A stretch of 60,000 bases of DNA from Symbiodinium natans (GCA_905221605.1 CAJNDS010002168.1:432733-492732), one strand, 5' to 3'; shown: positions 37,613-49,167, numbered from the stretch's first letter. Made by a program: numbers and translations. Notes: a model not told the origin generated them from the letters alone.

Positions 37613-37905
37613 CGACGGCTTATGGGTAGCCGTAGGTCACTAGGGTTTACAGTGTAACTTGGGTAACGGTAGGTAGGGTCATCATAAGGGAACCAGATGA
37701 GACCATAACCATGTAAACCCTAAACCCTAAACCCTAAATCCAAAACCCAAAACCCATAGCCCGAGTTGCATGCCAAGAGCTCGCACGCGAAGTGTCCCGA
37801 AACAGGCCCAACACTAAACCTAAGCCCTGAAGCCGCCAGCCTAAACCCTCAACCCTAAACCCTAAACCCTAACCCTAAACCCTAAACCCCGAACACGTCA
37901 GGTGC

Positions 37906-37960
37906 CTATGAAGTAGATGAAGGCAATGACCTCGATGAGGCCCACCTCCCACTCCATCAC
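37906..37960 (-). CDS. candidate exon, transmembrane-like EVGLIEVIAFIYFI
   Basis: Acceptor cacctgag|G, 18 codons VMEWEVGLIEVIAFIYFI, GC donor. Hydrophobic helix. CCCTAAA below, TTTAGGG above. Confidence 0.5.
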
Positions 37961-38274
37961 CTCAGGTGGCTTTGGGTTTAGGGTTTAGGGTTTAGGGTTT
38001 AGGGTTTAGGGTTTAGGGTTTCGGGTTTCGGGTTTAGCGTTTAGGGTTTGAGGTCCGGGGTTGGTTTGGGTACTGGAATCCCCCCAAAACCATCACCAAC
38101 AGGTTCAGGTTTTGTTGGGCTTACGGCTTTGCGGAAATTGACCTTAACCCGAAAACCTACTGTTTGGGGTGTACGGGCAAAGAGACTGCCACACGGAACA
38201 CAAAGGATTCACCTCCAGTCCCAATTCCCAATTTAGACCCTTCCCGATCCGGGGAGTTCTAAACTTAGCTGTTT

Positions 38275-38435
38275 GTAGAACCTCTGTAGAGATGCTAAAT
38301 TTGCATGAGATACAATGTAAAACCGAATCCGCACGACCTGCAGCAATCAGACGCCCCAAACCCAAAACCATAGATCACACCTCTGCAGAGATTCCAAATT
38401 TCATGGTCCTTTGTAAGACCGAAACCCTGAAGCCT
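38275..38435. repeat. diverged tandem pair of about 60 bp
   Basis: ACCTCTGTAGAGATGCTAAA...GTAAAACCGAA and ACCTCTGCAGAGATTCCAAA...GTAAGACCGAA, about 105 bp apart. Confidence 0.8.
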
Positions 38436-38627
38436 GTAAAACATATACACACCCTGTATAAGCCCAATAAACCCTACATGAACCCACTCGCCCAAAAACA
38501 GCCATGATGCTGGCGAGCGGTTGTGGGGGTTGATGCTTGGGTTTTTCCCCACCCTCGGTGTGGGGTTGTTAGATTTAAACTTCTACTCGCCCGGAACTCT
38601 TCTCCTCGCCCGGTCTACTCCCCGCTC

Positions 38628-38795
38628 ATCCCTGGAGTGCCCAACCCCTCAACTGCCCAACCCCAGGAGACCCCTGGAGTGCCCAGCCCCAGAGTCTTTC
38701 TGGAGTGCCTACTTAATCTCAGAGTCCTGGAGTGCCCAACCCCAGAGTGTCCCCGAAGTGCCCAGCCCCCGAGTCTCCCTGGAGTGCCCACTCTA
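38628..38795. repeat. GGAGTGCCCAACCCCAGAGT minisatellite
   Basis: Six or seven degenerate units of GGAGTGCCCA(A/G)CCCC with spacers; creates long open frames by chance on both strands. Confidence 0.9.
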
Positions 38796-38894
38796 CCAAG
38801 AGAGGGTGGGGATGCTCGAAGTAAAATAATTCGCTTTTTCGGGTTCTGTGGGCTGAGAGTCTCAGTAGTTGAAGAAGTAGGGCTCGGGGTGTAA

Positions 38895-38985
38895 TTACAG
38901 CGGCAGAACTCTGTTCCATCCGGTGGCAGTCGTGATGAAGAATGCCAGGATGATGATGACGATGATCGTTGAGAACACGACGATC
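38895..38985 (-). CDS. candidate exon, transmembrane helix
   Basis: Acceptor gcacctcag|G, frame IVVFSTIIVIILAFFITTAT then GWNRVLPL and TAA. About 20 hydrophobic residues in a row, a typical membrane span. Confidence 0.5.
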
Positions 38986-40516
38986 CTGAGGTGCAGGAAG
39001 TCCAATCCCTAAACCCATGCAAAGAGACTTCAGGTTAGAAGGTTCAGGATTGTACCCCAGTAATTCTCGACCGAAAGCACCCCGCAAGTCCAGTGAACCC
39101 TTCTGCCTCCAAGACAGTGAGCAAACCACGCGTTTAGGGTTCAGGGGTTAGGGCTTAGGGTGCTGCCCGAGTCTCAAGAAGCTTGCAGGATCGAGGTCTT
39201 GCATGGGGCTTTGGGGGGGACTTAGGGTTTATAAGGGCTTAGGGTTTAGGGCTTAGGGTTAGGACTTAGGACTTAGGATTTGGGCGGGCGCAGCACGGGA
39301 GTTGATTGTCAAACGCTCAGTGGCACTGGAACACCTGAATTCCAAGGGCCCTGAACCCTACACCCTAAACACTAAACCCTAAACCCTGAACCCTACATGC
39401 CCTGAGCCATCTACCCAAGAGTCAGCGACAATACGCAGCTGCGTGTGAAGAGGAGCATGCACACCTGCTCACACTGGATGCCCATGCAACGATTCGGGTC
39501 TAGCCTTCCCCGTACATCTGTAAGGTTCAAACGAATATGACATATGCCGATGTACAACTCATACATACATACATACATACATACATACATACATACATAC
39601 ATACATACATACATACATACATACATACATACATACATACATACATACATACATACCTGCACACATACATACGTACAAACTTATCTAGATTTATATAAAG
39701 TTGTATGCATATATATATATATATAGAAAGATTTATGTATGTACTCATATATACGCACAAGCACACACCTGCACACTCCGCGTGGCTCATGTGCCAACCG
39801 AGCGCAACCCAAACTAAGGACTGAAGGTTGGGCGCAAAGCAAAGAGACCAACTCAATCTGTCTTGGGTTAAGTATCAGGTTTGGGTATGAGGGTTCAGGT
39901 TTATGCTTTTAGACCTCAGGGAATAGCGTTTAGAGTTCAGGGACTATGGTTAAGGGTTCGGGGCCCATGGATCAGGGTTCAGGGACTGGGGTTCACGGCT
40001 TCTGGATTGGGGTTTAGGGAGTGGTGCTTGGGTTTTTGGGCTTTGTTAGGTTTAGGGTTCAGGGTCTAGTGATTCGTGCTTCGGGTGCAGGGCCTATGCA
40101 CTGAAGTTAAGTGGCGTTTCGGGTTGGGGATTGCCGCTTCGGGTTCAAGGCTTAGGGGCTGGGGTTCAGGGCTTTGGGCCCAAGGATGAAATCAGGGCTT
40201 AGGGGTTCGGATTCTTGTTGGGCTTTAGGGCCCGAGGGCGTTATGGGGATCAGGTTTCAGGGCTTCTGGATTAGGGTCTTTGGGTTGGGGGTTACAGTTG
40301 AGGGATTTGAGTCCAGGGCTTAGAACGTTGTGATGAGGGTTTAAGGGCAGGGTTTTGATCTAGGGACTAACGAAGGGTTTAATTGTGGTTTAGGAATTGT
40401 TCTCATGGTATCTCATGGTTCAGGGATTGCGGAGTATGGTTTGTTGCCCAAGTTTAAGGGTTGGGGACTCTGTTTTGGGGATGTGGTGCTTCGAGCTAAG
40501 GACTAGGGATTCTTGC
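38986..40516. other. stretch without a proven exon
   Basis: ATAC microsatellite at 39560-39655, AT repeats 39708-39724, then 39870-40500 of degenerate GGTTCAGGG-type G-rich sequence with no exon-like island. Confidence 0.6.
39560..39655. repeat. ATAC tetranucleotide microsatellite, about 24 units
   Basis: Perfect (ATAC)n. Open frames through it are artefacts of the repeat. Confidence 0.97.
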
Positions 40517-40610
40517 GTGGCCATGAGACCAGAGCCAGCGCACACAGCACGATCAGGCTGTTTGCAGTGCTGCTGATTAGCCTCAGCTGAGCAGCAACTC
40601 CAGAAGAAGC
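40517..40610 (-). CDS. candidate exon, transmembrane-like
   Basis: Acceptor ctgattcag|G, 31 codons with QLRLISSTANSLIVLCALAL, GC donor. Basic-hydrophobic pattern resembles ion-channel or transporter helices, but no motif fixes the family. Confidence 0.5.
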
Positions 40611-40861
40611 CTGAATCAGAAGCCTCTAACCCCTAAACGCAGAAGCCATGAATCTAGCAGCACGCCCCACGCACCAACACCAAAACTTTAAACCCCAAGT
40701 GGCGGGTTGATCAAAATGCCGGCCCCTTGCGGGCACTGTAGCATCTAAGAGCACCCGATTTTATAAGTTGTAGCCCTGGGCCTGATACCCCAAACCCTAA
40801 AGCCTCGAAGCCCTAAGCACGTAGCGTACCAAAGTCACTATACAGTACGTGCTTCATAGCC

Positions 40862-40972
40862 TTAGTTGTCCAGTAACCTATTCAAGGTTAACCTTTGGGA
40901 TTAGAAGGGGATTACACTACCCTAAAAAGGTTAAAGGCTACCTACTCTACTACTAAGTAGCCCAAGTCTACC
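40862..40972. mobile_element. short element, TTGTCCAGTAACCTA family, intact
   Basis: AGTTGTCCAGTAACCTATTC...AAAGGCTACCTACTCTACTA. Intact reference for the telomere-split copy at 44051-44195. Confidence 0.75.
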
Positions 40973-41962
40973 CGCGGGTCAGATCGCCTGTTCCAGAGCA
41001 AGGCGCATGCTGGCAGATTCAACATGCACCCAATCACTCGACACCTGAGGGAGGTATTTGTGGCATTTGAGGGCTTGGGAATTAGGGCTTAGCCTAAAGG
41101 GCAGGCGGTATACTTACCGGGTATGAAAAAAGACTGCCGGAACTGTAACTGGTCCAAAGTATGTAATGTGTACAGGGTTCTGCTAAGCCCTAAACCTCTG
41201 AGACTCCGAAATAGGTCAGAGGCTGTTCTCCCTTGGGCCCATGACCAACAACTAGATGCTGTCTTGCTCCAGCGGGTTATACAAAACTTCTACCCTAAAC
41301 CCTAAACCCTAAACCCTAAACCCTAAACCCTAAACCCTATACCACTTTCCAAGGTGGAGGGCCCCTGTTTAGGGGCTTGAGTTCAGGATCAGGAAGCACG
41401 CCGGCATGGGAACCCATCGTGGTTAGAATCCAGGGTTTGAGCCAGGTTCCTGTATGTCAGCCATCGAGGATGCACCCTGAACCCGAAACCCCAAACCCCA
41501 AATCGCCGAACCCTAAACCCTACCTGGCTTCAAGACACAAGCTATGTTGTAATTCAGACTTACAATGCTACCTAATACTAACCCATGTTAAACCGGGTTG
41601 GAGGGTTTAGTTCGGGCTGGTAGTGCGACTTCGGTATGGGAAGCTCACTCCTGGGTAGCTTTCTCGAGAAGCCCTGAGTACAGTGTGGGCCCCGGTGCCT
41701 GAACCCTCAACCTGAAACATTCCAAACCCTAACCGCTAACCCCTAAACCCCTACAGCCTGAAGCCCTCTAACCCCTAAGCCCCTAAGAACCTAAGCTGAA
41801 GCTAAACCCTAAACCCTAAACCCAAAATACCCTAAACCCAAAATACCCTAAACCCTAAACCCTAAACCCTAAACCCTAAGCCCCTAAACCCTGAACCCAA
41901 ACACCCCACCCCCACCCACCGAGAGCCTGAAACGCGGGCGAAGCCGAAGCGGGGCTTTGCAC

Positions 41963-42010
41963 ATTCCACTGGAGGACGTAGGATTCCCAAGCCGCTTTGT
42001 AGGCCAGGAT
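41963..42010 (-). CDS. candidate exon, ILAYKAAWESYVLQWN frame
   Basis: Acceptor ctccctcag|A, 16 codons ILAYKAAWESYVLQWN, donor AAT|gtgcaa; frame continues open 15 codons. Phase 0/0. Confidence 0.5.
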
Positions 42011-42041
42011 CTGAGGGAGCTCCGGGTTTCAGGGTTGGGTT

Positions 42042-42147
42042 TAGGGTTTAGGGTTTAGGGTTTAGGGTTTAGGGTTTAGGGTTTAGGGTTTAGGGTTTAG
42101 GGTTTAGGGTTTAGGGTTTAGGGTTTAGGGTTTAGGGTTTAGGGTTT
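42042..42147 (+). repeat. interstitial TTTAGGG array, 15 units
   Basis: Perfect tandem repeat above the 41963-42010 exon candidate. Confidence 0.97.
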
Positions 42148-42418
42148 CTGGTTTCTGGTTTTGGTTTTTCGGTCTTGGTTTCTCGGTTTAGGGTTTTCGA
42201 TTTGGGGTTCCCAGCAGCTAACAGTGTTTAATAAGGGTGATATAATGCCGGAACTGACATGTTCATACAATGACTTCTGCAGGAGGATGATCGAAACTAT
42301 GGGAGCTGTTCTTTTGGCGGTCGGGGGGAAGGGGTCGGAAATCCTAAAAGTGAGGTACCGCATCATCAGAGGTACCAGAAGAGAGTGGCCCTGACTTCCA
42401 GAAACTACCGTCATGGTT

Positions 42419-42523
42419 TCTTGGTAAACCCAGCAATGAGGGCACGCCTTTTGTTTGGGGCTTGTTGCTTTGTAAGGGAACGTTGAACCAAGGAAACTGT
42501 AAACGGTACCTCTGGGCTGCCAA
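42419..42523. mobile_element. MITE-like element, GTAGCCCAGT family
   Basis: CTTGGTAAACCCAGCAATGA to CTCTGGGCTGCCAAA, diverged full copy. Confidence 0.8.
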
Positions 42524-42588
42524 ACCCTAAACCCTAAACCCTAAACCCTAAACCCTAAACCCTAAACCCTAAACCCTAAACCCTAAAC

Positions 42589-42643
42589 CGTTGCAACTGC
42601 TTAGGGCTCTTCTGTGCATGGGATCGACCAAGCTGAGCTCGGC
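42589..42643 (-). CDS. candidate exon, AELSLVDPMHRRALSSCN frame
   Basis: Acceptor ccattcacag|G, 18 codons, donor G|gttta opening directly into a telomere-type tract. Confidence 0.5.
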
Positions 42644-43346
42644 CTGTGAATGGAAGCTCCAAAACTTGGGCCCTCATGCGGGGTGTGGGGTTTAGGGTTT
42701 AGGGTTTATGGGATTTGGAGCATGGGTGACTGTGGCTACCAACAGCAATGGAAGAAATCTCGTATTCTTGGGCTCGGGCTATTCGTCGGGCTCATGCTGC
42801 ATCGTGTGGTTTCTGTTCGGGGCGTGGGGCTGGCTCTCAGCAACAGCGTTGAGGGCTTAGGGTTTGAGGCTTCCCCGATCTCCTCCTCCGCCGCAGACTC
42901 TCGGTGGACGCCCGCTTCGAAGGAGTAGTACATTCCTCACGGAGTTGTGAGCCCAAGTAAGGGGTTGCAACTGAGGGCTCTGAAATTTAAGCCATACAAT
43001 CATTGCATTCCGTGTGCTTGCGTGCGTGCGCATATGTGCCGTGATTAACTACCCCTTACCCCACTAACCCTACTACCCCTATCCCTCACCCCCCGTATCC
43101 CTAGACTACTACCACCACTACCCCTACTACCCCTACCTTTCCCGTACCACCCTCAACTCACTACCTTAAGCAGTTATGAAGTCTGGAGTATCCGTAACAT
43201 AAACGAAAAGTGCATTTCCCCGTTTAAGGGTCATTACTTTCGGCCCCACGGCAACCCTAAAGAGCGCCTGAGCCTTGTCTGCCCTTACCCGAAGGGTGCC
43301 TGTACCCAAATAGGGTATCTATTTCTGGTACCCCCAAAAGGACACC

Positions 43347-43382
<36 letters not shown>

Positions 43383-44581
43383 GAGTATATATATATACAC
43401 ACTCACCAATATTAAAAAAGAACCTTTTATACACTCACCAAAAACAGAAAAAACAACAAGCCCTGCTTCATATAGGGTATGCTTGGGGCTGAAAGCACTG
43501 ACTTTCGGGGGCCACGTACATACTATTTAGGTACATGGACCCTGGGGGGGGAAACCCTGTAGACCAGAAACCCCTAACCCCCAAAATTGCCGGAGCTTTG
43601 GGCTGTAACTGGCATGCACGGAGCTACCAGGGTTTAGGGTTTAGGGTTTAGGGTGTAGGGTTTAGGGTTTAGGGTTTACGGTTTAGGGTTTAGGGAGGCT
43701 TCAGGGCTTTCGCGTTAAGGGTTGAGGGAGAATCTGAGCAGCAGTCCTAAGCCTAAGCTCTCAATCTTTGCTTGCGTTGGGCTTCAGAGCTTCGGGTCTG
43801 AGCACGCCTCCCGTCAAGGAGGATCTTAGGCTGCGTTAAAAGAAGCAGTCTGTTTCGTTTGGGTTTGGTTAGGGAACACATGAGCTATGAAGACATTAGG
43901 TTGAGGGTTTAGGGTTTAAGGTTTAGGGTTTAGGGTTTAGGATTTAGGGCGTGAGTGATGGCATGCTGGTTGCGTAGTTCGTGTACAAAGGTTTCGGGGT
44001 TACAGATTAAGTGGCAAAGCCCTAGGGGCTTCGGGATGTTGATCAAGAGCCCGGTTGTCCAGTACCTACGGGAACTAAAGGTTAACCTTTGGGACTATAA
44101 GCGGCCTTCCCTAAACCCTAAACCCTAAACCCTAACCCTAAACTTGTATTACCCCAAAAAGGTAAAGGTTACCTACTCTACAACTAAGGGAGCAGTCCTT
44201 TGATGACGTCGTTTTCGAGCCAGATGTATCTGGTACCCCGGGTCGCATAGACCGAAGTGTCCACCTCAATCTCGCAAAAGGTGGAAAAACACAAGGCTAT
44301 TACCACTAAGAGTAGTACCCACTAAGAATGGGTGTAATATGTGGGGAGCAGAATGGGCCAGGGGATTCTACCACGACTACATTTCGAGTCGAAATAAGGT
44401 TGATTTGTTCACCCCTACGATCGCGATGCGGCTCTTCTCGGAGTCTTCACATTTTGTATAACCCAAAACCCAACACCCTACCCCCCCCCCCCGAGTCCCT
44501 ACTTGCCAAGGGCATCAAGCTAAACCCTAAACCCTAAACCCTAAACCCTAAACCCCAAACCCTAAACCCTAAACCCTCAGC
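42644..44581. other. repeat-rich stretch, about 1.9 kb
   Basis: CCCTACTACCC-type repeats (43045-43150), AT microsatellites (43349-43394), TTTAGGG tracts 43629-43696 and 43906-43945, telomere-split element 44051-44195. Frames at 42735-42930 are open on both strands and left uncalled. Confidence 0.55.
44051..44195. mobile_element. TTGTCCAGTA-family element with CCCTAAA inserted
   Basis: Same as 40862-40972 but with CCCTAAA repeats (44109-44143) between GGACTATAAG and TATTACCCC. Confidence 0.8.
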
Positions 44582-44664
44582 TCAAGGGGCATAGAGCTTC
44601 GACAGAACTGGCCAGTCGATGGCTTTCACTGGAAAGCGTCCCTGGAACTGTCGTGAGAAGAGGC
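44582..44664 (-). CDS. candidate exon, LFSRQFQGRFPVKAIDWPV then stop
   Basis: Acceptor atgccaag|GC, frame LFSRQFQGRFPVKAIDWPVL and SKLYAP, TGA. Very protein-like; a second acceptor gttccag lies inside. Confidence 0.5.
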
Positions 44665-44696
44665 CTTGGCATCGGGCGCGATGCAACTGGCTGGTT

Positions 44697-44795
44697 CTTC
44701 GTAGGGAATGAGGGATTGAGGGGTGTATATATATATATATACACCCTTTAAGGGACTATATAGAGCTCTCATTCCCTCATTCCCTACTAAGCTCC
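44697..44795. mobile_element. short element, inverted TAGGGAATGAGGGA ends
   Basis: TTCGTAGGGAATGAGGGATT ... ATTCCCTCATTCCCTACTAA around an AT microsatellite. A relative is at 29165-29235. Confidence 0.8.
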
Positions 44796-45078
44796 AGGGG
44801 GGCAAGGGGGACAGTGAAGGTAGAAGGGGGGCTGCTCTTCGTCAGAGTCGCTTTTGGGAAAGAGGAAGGGTTTAGGGTTTAGGGTATAGGGTTTAGGGTT
44901 TGGGGTTTAGGGTTTAGGGTTTAGGGCTTAGGGCTTGGGGTTTAGGGTTTAGTTTAGGGTTTAGATTAGGGTTTTTAGGGCTTCTCTGCTTCGACCGCAG
45001 TCTAGAAAGGCAGCCTTAGAGCCCCTGAATCACTATAGCAAACCCTAAACCCTAAACCCTAAACCATAAACCCTAAAC

Positions 45079-45171
45079 CCATTCGCTCTCCAAACAGGAG
45101 CCACAGTACCAGGAAGATCAACGCAACAGCGAGCCGAAGCCGCGTCCCCCAAACACGAAGGGTCCGGGTCC
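45079..45171 (-). CDS. candidate exon, transmembrane helix LRLAVALIFLVLWLLFG
   Basis: Acceptor ccttgacag|GG, 30 codons with TRLRLAVALIFLVLWLLFGE, donor G|gttta at the start of a TTTAGGG tract (transcript sense). Clear hydrophobic span with a basic flank. Confidence 0.55.
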
Positions 45172-45182
45172 CTGTCAAGGGT

Positions 45183-45264
45183 TAGGGTTTAGGGTTTAGG
45201 GTTTAGGGTTTAGGGTTTAGGGTTTAGGGTTTAGGGTTTAGGGTTTAGGGTTTAGGGTTTAGGG
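45183..45264 (+). repeat. interstitial TTTAGGG array, 11 units
   Basis: Near-perfect tandem repeat; with CCCTAAA at 45040-45080 it brackets the candidate exon at 45079-45171. Confidence 0.97.
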
Positions 45265-46209
45265 TTAGTGCCTAGCTAGGGTATACTTGGGTCTTAAAGC
45301 GCTGATCTTAACATGACTCTGGGGCACAAGTATATACTAAACCCTAAACCCAAAACACTTATACTGTATACTATTTGGCTATATGGTGTACCCTGTACAA
45401 CCCCACTGCCCATACATCAGAACCTTTGACCGCTTTGACCGTATTAAGGGCCCATATAGCTGCCCATAGAAAAAGGGCCCATGTCTTGAGAACCGCCCAA
45501 GTGCTACGGTGGTGATTCAAGTCGCGGGGTCAGGGACCTCTTCCTTACTTACACAAAGGCTGCAGCCGAGCGTCGGAAGTCTTCAAACCAGCACCACTGC
45601 CTGCATAGGCACTGCCGCGCACGCGAGGCCCTCAAGCCTAAACCCTAAACCCTAAACCCAAAACTCAAAACCCTAAACCCAAAACCCTAAACCCGCCACA
45701 ATCGATCCCTGATTGTTGTGAAACCCCGGTGGCTTTACCCGACTCAAGAGTAACCTAGGAGTGGCAAGGGTATCCTTTTTGCCTTAAAGCGACTTAACTA
45801 TGAAGGGAACTGAAGCCCTATAAAATTGAGAATAAACTCCTAGTCTGGGTCCCAGTTTCAGGTTTTTTGGGGCTGCCAGCGCCAAGGAGCAGCCGACAAG
45901 ATGTCTCAACCGCAAGAAGGATTATAGGGTGGCGGGTTTAGGGCTTAGGGTTTTTAGCCCTAAACCCTAAACTCTAGTCCCTAGTCCCTAAACCCTAAAC
46001 CCTAAACCCGCAAAAGCCCTGAATCCTCCAACTACGCCAAGCAGCCTCCAAATCGAGTAGCCCAGAAGTCGAAAGACTAAGCCCTGATCCCAGCAAGGTT
46101 TTTAGGGCTTAGGGTTTAGGGTTTAGGGTTTAGGGCTTCGGGCTTAGGGTTTAGGGTTATAGGCTTATGGGGCTTATAGGGTTGAGAATCGGCCGAATGA
46201 ACCCTACTT

Positions 46210-46310
46210 TGGAGTAGACCCTGGAAAAGAGTATAAGCTTTTTAGGTGTAAGTAGCTATAATAGGAACCCAGAACCAAAAAATGTTAAAGTATAAAGTAC
46301 TCCAAAACCC
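46210..46310. mobile_element. short element, TTTGGAGTA...TACTCCAAA ends
   Basis: CTTTGGAGTAGACCCTGGAA ... TATAAAGTACTCCAAAACCC. Relatives at 12001-12095 and 50609-50708, plus a right-end piece at 50756-50792. Confidence 0.8.
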
Positions 46311-46350
46311 TAAATAAACCCAGAAAAAAAGGCACGGCGAGCCTAGTCAC

Positions 46351-46409
46351 TTTGAGCTCGGCTGGTGCGTCCTTGCAGAAGAAATACCTCCGAGCCAGGT
46401 GCTTTGGAG
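46351..46409 (-). CDS. candidate exon, PKHLARRYFFCKDAPAELK frame
   Basis: Acceptor acctcttag|CT, 19 codons, donor AAA|gtgact. Confidence 0.5.
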
Positions 46410-46697
46410 CTAAGAGGTGTTCAGGTTTAGGGTTTAGGTTTTAGGGTTCAGGGTTTTGGGTTCAGGGTTAGGGTTTTCGGTGTGTTTGGGATGTACGCCG
46501 GCATGAGCCTATTCTCGCAAGTTATAATTCTTCAAACTTGCAGGCTGTGCCTTTCTTGGACCTTGAAGGGACCCGCAACACCCTAAACTTCCTGAACACC
46601 CTGAATTTCAAGCTTCCTGAACACCCTAAACCCTAAACCCTAAACCCTAAACCCTAAACCCTAAACCCTGATTTCCGCAGATCCGAAGATGACCGAG

Positions 46698-46770
46698 CTA
46701 CATGGCCCGCTGTGCCCAGGGGTCCGAGAGGTCGAAGGATGCACTGAAGCTCCAGACCTCCTCTGGCAGC
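46698..46770 (-). CDS. candidate exon, LPEEVWSFSASFDLSDPWAQ then stop
   Basis: Acceptor tcacaaag|G, 23 codons to TAG. The donor may lie earlier (TGG|gcacag). Protein-like, no family recognised. Confidence 0.45.
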
Positions 46771-46821
46771 CTTTGTGAGAAGAGAGGGTTTAGGGTTTAA
46801 AGTTTAGGGTTTAGGGCTAGG

Positions 46822-46998
46822 GCTTAGGGGCTTAGGGGCTTAGGGGCTTAGGGGCTTAGGGGCTTAGGGGCTTAGGGGCTTAGGGGCTTAGGGGCTTAGG
46901 GCTTAGGGCTTAGGGCTTGGGGCTTGGGGCTTAGGGCTTGGGGCTTGGGGCTTGGGGCTTGGGGCTTAGGGCTTGGGGCTTGGGGCTTAGGGCTTAGG
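46822..46998 (+). repeat. GGGGCTTA / GGGCTTA array
   Basis: About 22 units changing from GGGGCTTA to GGGCTTA and GGGCTTG, ending in TTTAGGG: a telomere-type repeat with T to C change that has spread locally. Confidence 0.95.
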
Positions 46999-47426
46999 GT
47001 TTAGGGTTTAGGGTGTTTTTTGGGAGTTTAGGGTGTTTTTTGGGGCGGTTTAGGGTGGAGGGTAGATACGCCTATGAGTCAGGGTGCATAGGAGTGTTTT
47101 CAGGGCATGCATGTAGGGCAGAGGAGGGCGCAGGATTGTTGTCTGCTAAGCGTGCGCAGAAAGGGAGCCCTAGCAGGCTTTTTCAGGAGATGGAAAGTAG
47201 GGTTTTGGAAACCCTAAACCCTACGCCCTGAACCCTAAACCCTAAACCCTAAACTGAGTTTGCATTGCAGGGCTTAGGGTTTAGGGTCGAGCTCCGGTCC
47301 GGGATCAGGGGCCTCTTACACGACTGTCAGCCCCAGGTAAGCGTGAGACTTTGCTTAGGACGAGGAAGCCCCTCCTTTAAGGAAGCCCTCTTCGAGTTGA
47401 CCGCACGAAGCCTTCTAAACCCGAAG

Positions 47427-47570
47427 CCCTAAACCCTAAACCCTAAACCCTAAACCCTAAACTCTAAACCCTAAACCCTAAACCCTAAACCCTAAACCCT
47501 AAACCCTAAACCCTAAACCCTAAACCCTAACCCTAAACCCTAAACCCTAAACACTAAACCCTAATTACGG
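47427..47570 (-). repeat. interstitial CCCTAAA array, about 20 units
   Basis: Mostly perfect, with a few point variants and one 6-bp unit. Confidence 0.97.
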
Positions 47571-47624
47571 GAGATCGACTCCGAGGTTCCATCCTCCCGG
47601 GTTTGAGGAGATTAGGGTTTAGGG

Positions 47625-47714
47625 TTTATGGGGTTTATGGGGTTTAGGGTTTAGGGTTTATGGGGTTTATGGGGTTTGTGGGGTTTGTGGGGTTTATGGG
47701 GTTTATGGGGTTTA
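47625..47714 (+). repeat. GGGGTTTAT variant array
   Basis: Nine-base units GGGGTTTAT/GGGGTTTGT mixed with TTTAGGG. Confidence 0.93.
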
Positions 47715-48107
47715 GGGCTTAGGGTTTAATGTTGCACCTGCTTTAGTGTGGGCCGCCCCCCTTTAAACGATTTGGGTGGAGTTTAAAAGGGGGCAGCGAT
47801 GCCCGGCAATTAACTTTGAAGGCGCGACGCGTGGAACTTTCTGACAGCGCCCCGTCGTTTTGACTTAATTCAGGATCCCACGCGCATCCGCAAACAGTCA
47901 GGGTGCCCTGAATAGCCCAGCCAGATTGACTTTATAGAGGAGGCCCCTACTAAACCAGGTCCAACATAATGGGGTATAGGATTTATAGGGTTTATAGGGT
48001 TTATAGGGTTTCGGGTTTAAGAGCTCTGCATGCCGACTTCGAGTACGAACCCTGACCCGCCTTGCACTCCAAGGTGTTTAGGCTTCAGGGTGTAGGCCCC
48101 GAGATAC

Positions 48108-48138
48108 GTTCGTGTGCTTGCAGCTTCAACTTCTCCAC
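48108..48138 (-). CDS. candidate exon, VEKLKLQAHE frame
   Basis: Acceptor cttaccag|G, 10 codons plus C, donor C|gtatct. Joins in phase to the exon at 48217-48294. Confidence 0.5.
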
Positions 48139-48216
48139 CTGGTAAGCCTCAACCCTCAACCCTCAACCCTCAACCCTAAACTAAACCCTCAACCCTCAAC
48201 CCTAAACACCTATAAC

Positions 48217-48294
48217 CTTTGACTCTGGCCAAGGGTACCGCTCTCCCAAGAGCTTGGTCTTCGTGTCAGGGATGATCCCAAAGACCGTGCGCAC
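48217..48294 (-). CDS. candidate exon, VRTVFGIIPDTKTKLLGER frame
   Basis: Acceptor cacctcag|G... wait-free phase 0 start, 26 codons VRTVFGIIPDTKTKLLGERY..., donor AAG|gttata. Both boundaries good; next exon in phase. No family recognised. Confidence 0.55.
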
Positions 48295-48484
48295 CTGAGG
48301 TTTAGGGTTTAGGGTTTAGGGTTTAGGGTTTAGGGTTTGCAAAGCGGCTTCAATGCAAACTCATAATGAGTCCTAAATCGCACCTCCAAACCTCAAGACT
48401 TCGTGCCTATAAGCCCTAAACCCTCATCTCAAACCCAAGGGGCACAGGTCTACTTGGGCTTCGGGCCACTGCGAGTTTTAGGGT

Positions 48485-48663
48485 TTAGGCTTCGCTTGCG
48501 GAGGGTTGAGCAGGGTTCAGGCTGCGGAGGTTGGGATGCGGAATAAGCTCGAAAGCATCACCGGGTGCGAAGAACAGCTCTGGCCCCATTCGGGAGGGCG
48601 CGCCGTCTAAGGCGGCAAAGCTACCCAAACCTGTTCCGCTTGGTTTGCAAAGTTTTCCTTGAC
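48485..48663 (-). CDS. candidate long exon, 58 codons then stop
   Basis: Acceptor actcctgag|GT, frame with GTGLGSFAALDGAPSRMGPE and LFFAPGDAFELIPHPNLRSL, to TAA. Longest convincing minus-strand frame in the upper half; the real donor may be internal (GAT|gctttc would keep phase with 48217-48294). Confidence 0.5.
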
Positions 48664-49167
48664 CTCAGGAGTCTAAAGTGCAAGATTAAGATTAACTGCC
48701 AAGGTCCCAGAAAACTTCGGGGGTCCCAGGGCGGGTCCCAGATTTAGGGGAGTCACTGCAGGCTTGGGTCTTAGGGGAGGGCGCACCAGGGCGCGGCCGA
48801 GGCCTTGAGTTTACGGTTTAGGGTTTAGGGTTTTATAGGGTAACACCATTGAGGGTGCATTTTGCATTCTGAAGCTGCTGGGGAACCTTGACAAGCCTTG
48901 AAACCCCACACCCTCGATTTTTAGGGGGGGCGGATTTGGGGTTCATTGTTGAGCTAGGAGCCTGAACCCTCAACCCTAAACCATAAAACCCTCAACCCTG
49001 AAACCCTTTAACCCTGAAACTCTACTCCCCGAAAAACTCTAAACCCCTAAACTGCCCCAAAACCCTAAAATCATTCACGAAAACCAAACAAGATGATTCT
49101 CCCAAAGACCTAAACCCTAAAAACCCTGAAACCACGAAGCTCCCAAAACCCAAAGCAAAACCCAAAG

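Noticed and set aside
39411-39856. Long open frames across the ATAC microsatellite
   Set aside because: Repeats of Tyr-Val-Cys-Met come from the tetranucleotide, not from a gene.
42161-42394. Plus-strand frame with TCSYNDFCRRMIETMGAVLL
   Set aside because: Protein-like, but the minus strand is open over the same interval (MTVVSGSQGHSLLVPLMMRY) and neither has a recognised motif, so it was left uncalled.
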